The translations under genes were made by a program, and so were the position numbers. The notes beneath the pieces were generated by a model. The model saw only the letters and a list, made by a program, of their open reading frames with translations, made no database searches and had not been told where the DNA came from. A DNA stretch of 64,000 nucleotides from NCBI GenBank assembly GCA_023205875.1, contig CP060758.1:930001-994000 (forward strand), read 5' to 3'. Each line of letters begins with the position of its first letter. Positions within the stretch are counted from its first letter, which is position 1. Shown here in pieces: positions 13,101 through 25,100 of this stretch. Source of the stretch: Chloropicon primus. Lineage: Eukaryota > Chlorophyta > Chloropicophyceae > Chloropicales > Chloropicaceae.

Positions 13101-16100
13101 ACTGCTGTCATCAGCACTTTCCAAGCAAAGGGCACCGCAGAATTCTCCCCTCACATAGCCATCTGCTGAAGCATCAAGGGTCTTGCACCTTCCGTCTGCA
13201 CTGAGCATACCTGCCTTATGGAACATTTGGGACAGATTTGGAAGCAGTATGGTCTTCACACCAGCTGATATCGATGTCGTTGATGATCGCTCTGTTTCCC
13301 TCAATGCCAAATGTATGGATACCAAAGAAGATGAGCAAGCGGTATCAATAGCTACCGATGGTCCCTTAAGATTGAAGAGGTAAGATACACGTCCACAAGC
13401 AACGCTTGTGGCACTCCCTGATGCTGTGTAAGCGGAAATTGCGCTATATTGTTGCACCATATCGGAATAGTCAACTGTTGAAATACCCAAGAAAAAGGCA
13501 ACGTAATTGGATTCGGACTTCCATGCTTTCTGCCAGGACAAAGCACTAATATCCTGCAGCATATGACGTTGCTCTGGGGACATGGTGACTGCTTCATTGT
13601 TTGATATTTGGAAAACACTGATGTCGAAAGAGTCCAAAATCTCAATGAAAGAACCAAAAGGACAAAGTGAACTTGATCCACTCAATAAAGTAGCATCCCA
13701 TCGACTGTAAGGAACCCTTGATAACGCATCCCCACAACATTGCAAATCTCCTTTTGTCGCAACGTAATCAGATATAGACACAAGAGCAGCACTTGCGTCA
13801 GTAGCCTTCACATCCATGTCTACATCGACGGCTGAAGCGCAACAATCATCCCCCATAGAAACACTCAAATATTCTGACAAAGAATGTACCGTTGGATAAT
13901 CAAATATCAATGTGCCTGGTAGTTGCAGACCCAGCACACCCTCAAGGGTGTTCCTGAATTCGACCGCACCAAGAGAATCCAAACCTGCATCCATCAATGG
14001 CTCGTGCAGACCAACATTCTTTCCAAGGACACTCTGTGTCACATCGAAAACGCTTTTCTCGACATCTTCTGGTCTCAAAGTTTTCATGTTGTTCCTAGAC
14101 AAGTCACTTGTGTTGTGAACGCTTGAAGATGTCTGCACTTGGACTGACACCTCAGATTCGAATTCCGCAAAGAATGGTGAACGCACAGAAGGATTGGCAA
14201 GGAACTTGGACCAATCAAATGGGTTCACACACTGGATAGGAGAAAGCGATTCCATGCTCTGAGTGCATGTCGCAAACGTACTTGCAAGTGTCGACAAGGC
14301 TTGCAAGCCTATCGCAGGACTCACGGCATTCATTCCAGTACGCTCAAGCTTCTGAAGCACCTTTGCTGATGCCATTCCACCACCAGACCACGCACCCCAT
14401 TGAATGCTCGATGCTCCAACACCGGTATGTTGAAGACTCACAGATAAGCTGTCAAGGTATGCATTTGCTGCACTGTATCCGCCTTGGCCAGGTGAGCCCA
14501 AGAGAGATGCAACAGAAGAAAAGTAAAATATCTGCTGTAAAGGATATTCACCCATGCCTTCATGAAGACGATGAGCTGCATCTACCTTTGATCCGTACAC
14601 CAACCTCTGAGAACGGACGGTTTGGTTGGACAAAGAGGCATCAGACAAAACACCACCAGAGTGAATCAAGCCTGTGAAGTCTTCTCCGACCCTCTTGAGA
14701 CCTGAAAGATCTTCCAAGCTCGATGCATCACACTTCAGCATGGTGACAAGACCTCTGATTCCAAGACCAAACGCAGACCTGTCGTGTAGTTGTGCGTTTC
14801 TACCTGAACGGCCCAACAGTGTGGCACTTGCACATCCAGATTTGCACAACCAACTTCCAACAAGTCTCCCTAAGGAGCCCATACCTCCTGTAATCATCAC
14901 CTTCGCATCACTAACGCTGTTCTCAAAAGTCAAGCTGTTGGTAAGCACAACTTTACCTACATGCTTGGCTTGGGACATTTGACGCAAGGCAGCATGTACG
15001 GAACCAAGACTGTGGATCACCTGAGGCAAAGGTCCAATGCTGCCAGAAGCGAGGAAGCGAGCCGTTTGCAACATCATCTGCTGCATTCTGTGTGGCGGCA
15101 AGAAATCCACAGCAAGCAGCTCGTATGTCACATCCTGACGCTCCATCCTCACAGACTGGCGTGACCAAATGTCACGCTTTCCAATCTCAACCATCCTACC
15201 TCCACTGCCCAAAGTGGACAAGGTTGCTCCTACCATACCTGACGACGTCAAGGAGTTCAAAGCAATATCCACACCACCAGTGTAGGACACCAACTCTGGA
15301 TACCGGGTATCTCTCGAGTTCACCACATGCTGAAGCCCCAACGACCTCAGCAAAGAGCGCTTGCGGCTACTTCCAGCCGTGGCCAAGGCGTTGGAACCAC
15401 TGGCTTGGACAACCTGAAGAGCGGCAAGACCGACTCCTCCTGCTGCGGCGTGAATGAGGACATTGTCATTGCGCTGCATGCAAGACGCGTGGGAGAAGGC
15501 AATCTGCACTGTCACAAACACGGTGGGCACTGTGGCTGCGGCACTGAATCCAACATTACTGGGCAAGGGAACGAACAAATCAGAAAGTGCATTCACTTCC
15601 GTACCAAGACAACCCTCTGCGAGGCCAAACACTGACTGACCAACACAGAAGCCGTCTGAACCCTTGGTCTCCACAACCACACCAGAGCAATCGCCTCCTG
15701 GCAAACCTGGGTCCCCGGGATACATGTCCAAAATATTGAGAACATCACGGAAATTCAGTCCAATGGCGTGTACCTGAAGGATCATATCCATGGTGGTTTT
15801 GGAGAGGGGCTCTAAGGCTTGCAGGGCCAAGCTACTGAAAGAACCTCGTGGACTTGGAACAAGCTGCATGTGAGCTTGCTTCAAGTGAGCTCTGCTAGCG
15901 ATGAGAGTAGGCACCAAGACCATTCCCCCACGGAGAGCTTCTCCTTGAACATCTGATTCTGCACTTCTCATCAGCAGAGAGTCGACAATCAACGCGTTCG
16001 CATTGGAACCAACGTTGATTGTGTCCTCGATAGATACGTCAACACCACCGCAGGTCAAATTCTGGCATTCCTGTGCTACAGTGCGCATCAGACCCCACAG

Positions 16101-19100
16101 GTGTCCCTGAGACGTGTTGACGTCGTTGATGGGGCAATCAAGAGCTCCATAAGCACCGAAGGTCTTCAGATGCACGCATTGGATTTCCTGTGCTTCTTGC
16201 TTCTGACATTCCTGGAAGTATTGGAGCTCATGAAAGATGTTGTCCTGACATGTAACTTCCATTCTGGGTTCCAAAGCGAGCATCTCAACTTGAGGCAATG
16301 ACGCGGTCCACGACATAGAGTATATTGTCTTTGTGACCGCAAGGCTTGTGCGGTCAACCTTCTTCTGGTCAATGGAGCGTGCCGACAATCCAGCAAGAGA
16401 CATCAGAGGGCCTGATCCAGACGTTTTAAAAGTGTAGTCCAGAGTGAAGGTATGGTTCACGGCACCGATGGAGGGCCTTTGAGTTGCTTCTACGGCGGTA
16501 TCTGCAGTGAAGGCATCACCATTCAAGAACAGCGCTTCAAACCCTGTTGGCACGCGTGATGACATTGAAACCTCCTCCAAGGATTGCACACATTGGCCCA
16601 GTTGTAGACCGCAGTCAAACATATGCGGATCAACTACGAACTTAGTTCGGTCGCTGAACGAAGATCGCACAAGGTTTGCCTGTAAAGACTCCGTTCTTTT
16701 TGACGACCCAATCTCGGATTGCATGGTAGTTGATTCCTTGATATTGATCTGTTGGACAGAAAAATGCACGACCTTGGAGTGTTTGGTCGAACTAGAAAGT
16801 GTGAGATCACCTTGATGAGAAACTTTTGTTTCTACATGTTGTCGGCTTCCTTGTACGATTTGGAGGGCTGCAGGGATAGTTCCAGCATTGTAACCAAAGG
16901 TCTCATTATTGGGATTTGCACTCTTTGCACTGGCTGCAACCACCTCAAGAAGACCAGTGAATGGCATGATGCATTTACCGTGCACAATGTGATCCAACAA
17001 TGTTTGCATACAAGGATGGGCAAGATCAGCAACAAAGGTGACATGATCAGGCGCTACAACAACCTTCCCCAGACTCAAAGATGTGAACGGTTTGAACTTG
17101 ATCAATGCTTGTTGTTGAATTTTGCGACCAATGACTCTCATCTCTGTATTCTGAGTTCCCTTGTGTATCGCAACATGTGAGTTTGTACCTTGGAACGCAA
17201 AAGAGCTTACACCAACAGAAATGCCATGGGTATGCTGGACATTTGAATACTCTCTTGGCATGTGCAACGCAAAAGACGCTGCATGTTGTCTGTCCCCAGA
17301 AGAAACCAGATTCGCAATATAGGGGTTAATCGATGTCAGGTGCAGAACAGGCCTAGAAGTATGCTTTGCTGCAACAGTAATTGCATTCAACAAACCGTTC
17401 ATGCCAGCAGCTGGTTCTGCATGTCCAACCCAAGACTTTGATGAGGATAAAGCAAGAGGAACAAAACTCGCCCTACTTTCAAAAACCTTCTTCAAAGCTC
17501 CCAATTCGATAGGATCGCCTAAGCTCGTACCAGTTCCATGCATTTCTATGCCACAGATATCCTCGGCAGATAGAGGACCATCTGCAAGACTACGACGGAC
17601 AACCTCTTGCTGTGAAGGACCATTGGGCGCAGTCAGCGTACTTGACCTGCCATCCTGATTAACAGAGGAACCAGCAATGACAATATGCCCCTCTTCGGAA
17701 CTGTTGCTTCCATCTACGAGAGGTTCTAACAGGAGCGTACCACATGATTCACCGCGCACGTAACCATCTGCTCTCGCATCAAGAGTCTTGCATCGTCCAT
17801 CTCGAGAGAGCATTTTCGCCATCGCCACATATAGTGTTGATGAACAATCAGACACGATATGAACACCTCCTGCAATGCTCTGGCAACTATACTCTTGAAC
17901 ATATTTCGAGGCCAAGGATGTAGCAACCAAACTTGAAGAACAAGCTGTATCCACAGCGAGAGAAGGTCCGCAAATACCCAGTGTGAACGAAATTCGACCA
18001 CAAGTCACACTCACACCCATACCAGTTGCATGGAATGGCGTTCCTTCGGAATGCTTCATCAACCCAATATTATGTCCTGTAGGAGCAACACCAACATACA
18101 CACCTGTATTCTTGCCCTGCATGTCACCAAAAGCAAAAGAATCATAACACATCTCAAGAAGCAAGTACTGCTGTGGATCCATGTAGGTTGCCTCGGCACT
18201 ACCAATCTGGAATGCTTCTCTGTCGAAATATTCGATATCTTCCATGAAAGAACCAAAGCGCGTTGTCAGCAAGCTACTATCAACAGTGTAAAGATCCTCA
18301 GCATCCCAACGGTTGTAAGGCACAACACGAATGCCATCTTTCCCTATCGAAGAAGTCTGCAATGCATGCTTTGGCTCAGAAAAATTGTAGTTGGAAATGA
18401 CACACGCAATATCAGATTGCGATCTAGGCACTAGTTCTTGATCTATCTTTGCCTCTTCTCTCATGCCTCCCAGCATTGTGATAACAAACTCAGATAGAGA
18501 ATGTACCGTTGGATAATCAAATATCAATGTGCCTGGTAGTTGCAGACCCAGCACACCCTCAAGGGTGTTCCTGAATTCGACCGCACCAAGAGAATCCAAA
18601 CCTGCATCCATCAATGGCTCGTGCAGACCAACATTCTTTCCAAGGACACTCTGTGTCACATCGAAAACGCTTTTCTCGACATCGTCTGGTCTCAAAGTTT
18701 TCATGTTGTTCCTAGACAAGTCACTTGTGTTGTGAACGCTTGAAGATGTCTGCACTTGGACTGACACCTCAGATTCGAATTCCGCAAAGAATGGTGAACG
18801 CACAGAAGGATTGGCAAGGAACTTGGACCAATCAAATGGGTTCACACACTGGATAGGAGAAAGCGATTCCATGCTCTGAGTGCATGTCGCAAACGTACTT
18901 GCAAGTGTCGACAAGGCTTGCAAGCCTATCGCAGGACTCACGGCATTCATTCCAGTACGCTCAAGCTTCTGAAGCACCTTTGCTGATGCCATTCCACCAC
19001 CAGACCACGCACCCCATTGAATGCTCGATGCTCCAACACCGGTATGTTGAAGACTCACAGATAAGCTGTCAAGGTATGCATTTGCTGCACTGTATCCGCC

Positions 19101-22100
19101 TTGGCCAGGTGAGCCCAAGAGAGATGCAACAGAAGAAAAGTAAAATATCTGCTGTAAAGGATATTCACCCATGCCTTCATGAAGACGATGAGCTGCATCT
19201 ACCTTTGATCCGTACACCAACCTCTGAGAACGGACGGTTTGGTTGGACAAAGAGGCATCAGACAAAACACCACCAGAGTGAATCAAGCCTGTGAAGTCTT
19301 CTCCGACCCTCTTGAGACCTGAAAGATCTTCCAAGCTCGATGCATCACACTTCAGCATGGTGACAAGACCTCTGATTCCAAGACCAAACGCAGACCTGTC
19401 GTGTAGTTGTGCGTTTCTACCTGAACGGCCCAACAGTGTGGCACTTGCACATCCAGATTTGCACAACCAACTTCCAACAAGTCTGCCTAGGGTTCCGAGA
19501 CCGCCTACGATGACGAATTTTTCAGAATTGAAGGTACTGTTGAAGTGCTGGAAATGCACTTTCGTTGGCTTTAGATGGGGATGGAAGGAAATTCCGTGAG
19601 AATTGCCACATTCCTGATGAATGATATCGGAGTGATGTGATTCTACGGTCAGTAAAACGGCATTGTGTTTTCCTCCAACTTCTTGCTTTGAAAAACTCGT
19701 TGACTTGAAATCAGTGTGCCTGATTTCCTGTGCTACAGTGCGCATCAGACCCCACAGGTGTCCCTGAGACGTGTTGACGTCGTTGATGGGGCAATCAAGA
19801 GCTCCATAAGCACCGAAGGTCTTCAGATGCACGCATTGGATTTCCTGTGCTTCTTGCTTCTGACATTCCTGGAAGTATTGGAGCTCATGAAAGATGTTGT
19901 CCTGACATGTAACTTCCATTCTGGGTTCCAAAGCGAGCATCTCAACTTGAGGCAATGACGCGGTCCACGACATAGAGTATATTGTCTTTGTGACCGCAAG
20001 GCTTGTGCGGTCAACCTTCTTCTGGTCAATGGAGCGTGCCGACAATCCAGCAAGAGACATCAGAGGGCCTGATCCAGACGTCTTAAAAGTGTAGTCCAGA
20101 GTGAAGGTATGGTTCACGGCACCGACGGAGGGCCTTTGAGTTGCTTCTACGGCGGTATCTGCAGTGAAGGCATCACCATTCAAGAACAGCGCTTCAAACC
20201 CTGTTGGCACGCGTGATGACATTGAAACCTCCTCCAAGGATTGCACACATTGGCCCAATTGTAGACCGCAGTCAAGCATCTCAACTGAAATGTTTGAATC
20301 AGTAGCGTAAAGCCCAGTTGTAATTGTCCCAACACTGTTAGGACCGATAGACTGCGGCTGCAAAGATTTATGCTTTTGATTTTCTTTGCTACTCTCGACT
20401 TCATGTACACGAGCGTGAGTAGCTTGCAAAACAACAATTTCATTGCTCAAGGAAGCTCTCTTCATCACTACCGAATCTTCTTCTAATGCAATTGTGATTG
20501 CCGTAGAATCACGCGGGTTGCGTTGATCGTGGGGGCATACCACAGAAGCATTACTAATTCCAACAGCTTCAGAGAATACCAACTTGGTTGCGTAGTACAT
20601 GGGAACAGCGTACACTCCCAAACTTGCGGTACTATGTGCAAAGCAACAACGAACCTCAAATTGTATCGGATGAGAGCTAGCCAACTTGAAGTCATTGAAT
20701 GGGTAAATGCTTTTGATGTGCCCGATGTTCGATATCCATTTGAAAGACAAATGGCGAATACTTGCGGTCAGGGTCACACAATGCCCACTAACACGTTCAG
20801 ACAAAACTGAATGGCCATTAGTTCCCTGAAACGCAAAAGAGCTTACACCAACAGAAATGCCATGGGTATGCTGGACATTTGAATACTCTCTTGGCATGTG
20901 CAACGCAAAAGACGCTGCATGTTGTCTGTCCCCAGAAGAAACCAGATTCGCAATATAGGGGTTAATCGATGTCAGGTGCAGAACAGGCCTAGAAGTATGC
21001 TTTGCTGCAACAGTAATTGCATTCAACAAACCGTTCATGCCAGCAGCTGGTTCTGCATGTCCAACCCAAGACTTTGATGAGGATAAAGCAAGAGGAACAA
21101 AACTCGCCCTACTTTCAAAAACCTTCTTCAAAGCTCCCAATTCGATAGGATCGCCTAAGCCCGTACCAGTTCCATGCATTTCTATGCCACAGATATCCTC
21201 GGCAGATAGAGGACCATCTGCAAGACTACGACGGACAACCTCTTGCTGTGAAGGACCATTGGGCGCAGTCAGCGTACTTGACCTGCCATCCTGATTAACA
21301 GAGGAACCAGCAATGACAATATGCCCCTCTTCGGAACTGTTGCTTCCATCTACGAGAGGTTCTAACAGGAGCGTACCACATGATTCACCGCGCACGTAAC
21401 CATCTGCTCTCGCATCAAGAGTCTTGCATCGTCCATCCCGAGCAAGCATACCAGATGATTCAAACATTAATGAAGTAGACTTCAAAATTGTAGTGTTCAC
21501 TCCTGAAACTGCTGACGATGATCCGACAGGTACCCTTATAACATTCTGCTTTGCAATACTAAGAGCAACCAAACTTGAAGAACAAGCTGTATCGATGGAA
21601 ACCGCAGGACCCTTCAAACCGAAAAAGTAAGAAACTCTTCCAGCTGCACAGCTCATCGCAATTCCAGTCGCAAGGAAAGGTGGAATCTTCGTGACCGATT
21701 TCAGCAACAGTGAATTGTAGTCCGAGCTCGAAATACCAACGAACACTCCAACATCACAGGATGCAAAGCCATTCCGATTTAAAACTATGGCATTCGAACC
21801 CAGCAGCAAGCAATGCTGTGGATCCATGTAGGTTGCCTCGGCACTACCAATCTGGAATGCTTCTCTGTCGAAATATTCGATATCTTCCATGAAAGAACCA
21901 AAGCGCGTTGTCAGCAAGCTACTATCAACAGTGTAAAGATCCTCAGCATCCCAACGGTTGTAAGGCACAACACGAATGCCATCTTTCCCTATCGAAGAAG
22001 TCTGCAATGCATGCTTTGGCTCAGAAAAATTGTAGTTGGAAATGACACACGCAATATCAGATTGCGATCTAGGCACTAGTTCTTGATCTATCTTTGCCTC

Positions 22101-25100
22101 TTCTCTCATGCCTCCCAGCATTGTGATAACAAACTCAGATAGAGAATGTACCGTTGGATAATCAAATATCAATGTGCCTGGTAGTTGCAGACCCAGCACA
22201 CCCTCAAGGGTGTTCCTGAATTCGACCGCACCAAGAGAATCCAAACCTGCATCCATCAATGGCTCGTGCAGACCAACATTCTTTCCAAGGACACTCTGTG
22301 TCACATCGAAAACGCTTTTCTCGACATCGTCTGGTCTCAAAGTTTTCATGTTGTTCCTAGACAAGTCACTTGTGTTGTGAACGCTTGAAGATGTCTGCAC
22401 TTGGACTGACACCTCAGATTCGAATTCCGCAAAGAATGGTGAACGCACAGAAGGATTGGCAAGGAACTTGGACCAATCAAATGGGTTCACACACTGGATA
22501 GGAGAAAGCGATTCCATGCTCTGAGTGCATGTCGCAAACGTACTTGCAAGTGTCGACAAGGCTTGCAAGCCTATCGCAGGACTCACGGCATTCATTCCAG
22601 TACGCTCAAGCTTCTGAAGCACCTTTGCTGATGCCATTCCACCACCAGACCACGCACCCCATTGAATGCTCGATGCTCCAACACCGGTATGTTGAAGACT
22701 CACAGATAAGCTGTCAAGGTATGCATTTGCTGCACTGTATCCGCCTTGGCCAGGTGAGCCCAAGAGAGATGCAACAGAAGAAAAGTAAAATATCTGCTGT
22801 AAAGGATATTCACCCATGCCTTCATGAAGACGATGAGCTGCATCTACCTTTGATCCGTACACCAACCTCTGAGAACGGACGGTTTGGTTGGATAAAGAGG
22901 CATCAGACAAAACACCACCAGAGTGAATCAAGCCTGTGAAGTCTTCTCCGACCCTCTTGAGACCTGAAAGATCTTCCAAGCTCGATGCATCACACTTCAG
23001 CATGGTGACAAGACCTCTGATTCCAAGACCAAACGCAGACCTGTCGTGTAGTTGTGCGTTTCTACCTGAACGGCCCAACAGTGTGGCACTTGCACATCCA
23101 GATTTGCACAACCAACTTCCAACAAGTCTCCCTAAGGAGCCCATACCTCCTGTAATCATCACCTTCGCATCACTAACGCTGTTCTCAAAAGTCAAGCTGT
23201 TGGTAAGCACAACTTTACCTACATGCTTGGCTTGGGACATTTGACGCAAGGCAGCATGTACGGAACCAAGACTGTGGATCACCTGAGGCAAAGGTCCAAT
23301 GCTGCCAGAAGCGAGGAAGCGAGCCGTTTGCAACATCATCTGCTGCATTCTGTGTGGCGGCAAGAAATCCACAGCAAGCAGCTCGTATGTCACATCCTGA
23401 CGCTCCATCCTCACAGACTGGCGTGACCAAATGTCACGCTTTCCAATCTCAACCATCCTACCTCCACTGCCCAAAGTGGACAAGGTTGCTCCTACCATAC
23501 CTGACGACGTCAAGGAGTTCAAAGCAATATCCACACCACCAGTGTAGGACACCAACTCTGGATACCGGGTATCTCTCGAGTTCACCACATGCTGAAGCCC
23601 CAACGACCTCAGCAAAGAGCGCTTGCGGCTACTTCCAGCCGTGGCCAAGGCGTTGGAACCACTGGCTTGGACAACCTGAAGAGCGGCAAGACCGACTCCT
23701 CCTGCTGCGGCGTGAATGAGGACATTGTCATTGCGCTGCATGCAAGACGCGTGGGAGAAGGCAATCTGCACTGTCACAAACACGGTGGGCACTGTGGCTG
23801 CGGCACTGAATCCAACATTACTGGGCAAGGGAACGAACAAATCAGAAAGTGCATTCACTTCCGTACCAAGACAACCCTCTGCGAGGCCAAACACTGACTG
23901 ACCAACACAGAAGCCGTCTGAACCCTTGGTCTCCACAACCACACCAGAGCAATCGCCTCCTGGCAAACCTGGGTCCCCGGGATACATGTCCAAAATATTG
24001 AGAACATCACGGAAATTCAGTCCAATGGCGTGTACCTGAAGGATCATATCCATGGTGGTTTTGGAGAGGGGCTCTAAGGCTTGCAGGGCCAAGCTACTGA
24101 AAGAACCTCGTGGACTTGGAACAAGCTGCATGTGAGCTTGCTTCAAGTGAGCTCTGCTGGCGATGAGAGTAGGCACCAAGACCATTCCCCCACGGAGAGC
24201 TTCTCCTTGAACATCTGATTCTGCACTTCTCATCAGCAGAGAGTCGACAATCAACGCATTCGCATTGGAACCAACGTTGATTGTGTCCTCGATAGATACG
24301 TCAACACCACCGCAGGTCAAATTCTGGCATTCCTGTGCTACAGTGCGCATCAGACCCCACAGGTGTCCCTGAGACGTGTTGACGTCGTTGGTGGGGCAAT
24401 CAAGAGCTCCATAAGCACCGAAGGTTTGAAGGTTCATAGGCATATGACCCTTGTTGATCAAATCACGCACAACGCTGAGGGCCAACCCCATCGAGCTGAT
24501 TTGAGAATCAGGTTCTAAAATAAGCATTGAATCGGTAGCAGAACCCAAAGGACTCGATGACTGAGCAAGACAAGCATTCCACTGCACAAAGTAGGTCGTG
24601 GATCTCTTTTCTTCAATGGATGCCTTGGAGACCGAGGTCCCTGAAGACATGCTCTTGGTCAACAAGTTGTACACAGTGCTTGAAGACAGGCCGTTTGGAT
24701 CTTGAAGGCTATGCTGGCTCATGCTCTTCTGAGCCGAACTAAACACAGTCTTTGCGACAGCATGCAAAACATTGGATTTGGTTCGCTGGTGCACAACAAA
24801 AGCGTCAATTCCAGCAGGAACTTGTGTTTGTTGATCCTCCCCTGATCCGTTATCGACCAAACTTGTAGCTCCAAGCTGGAGGCAACCATCCAGAGCGCTA
24901 GGGTGTGTATACATGCCATTCAAAGCACCACTCTCCTGGCCACCAATGTGAGCATACGCCTCACCCGACAGGTGTCCGTTGTGTCTTATGGCCTTCAGTA
25001 CTTGGAACTTGGTCATGTAGTTCAAACCAACTTGATGCATCGCATCGTAAAGAACGACCGATGGAATGGGTACAGCAGATTTTGCCCTCAAGTTTTCTTT

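Larger units (their letters stand above)
1..13226. repeat. 4836-bp tandem repeat, 2.7 copies, coding for PKS modules
   Basis: Copy 1 is 1-4836, copy 2 is 4837-9672 and copy 3 is 9673-13226, where it stops inside the KS. The period is exactly 1612 codons. Differences seen between copies are a handful of single bases (for example the G/A near 943 versus 10615, 1092 versus 5929, 1655 versus 6490, and near 13083). The same unit also appears in part at 14947-16163 and about 23209-26294. Confidence 0.97.
13880..18440 (-). other. PKS module 5: KS-DH-ER-KR-ACP, mosaic
   Basis: The KS (18440-17200) has its Cys codon at 17940-17942. The DH (17180-16400) has intact HIVHGKCIMP and the second Asp in FDCGLQ. 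The ER (15900-15050) has HAAAGGVGLAALQ. The KR (14930-14180) has TGGMGSLG, LSD and Tyr in GGYSAANAYLD. The ACP (14110-13880) has Ser in GLDSLGAVEFRN. The KS C-terminal half matches module 4, the ER-KR-ACP block (13880-16163) matches module 3, and the KS/ACP junction matches modules 3 and 4. Only the DH and ~370 bp round the KS cysteine are private to it. Full reduction expected. Confidence 0.9.

Noticed and set aside
1-13226. 4.8-kb tandem repeat as satellite DNA or a mobile element
   Set aside because: The period is a whole number of codons, the frame stays open and encodes complete enzymatic domains; no terminal repeats or transposase are present.
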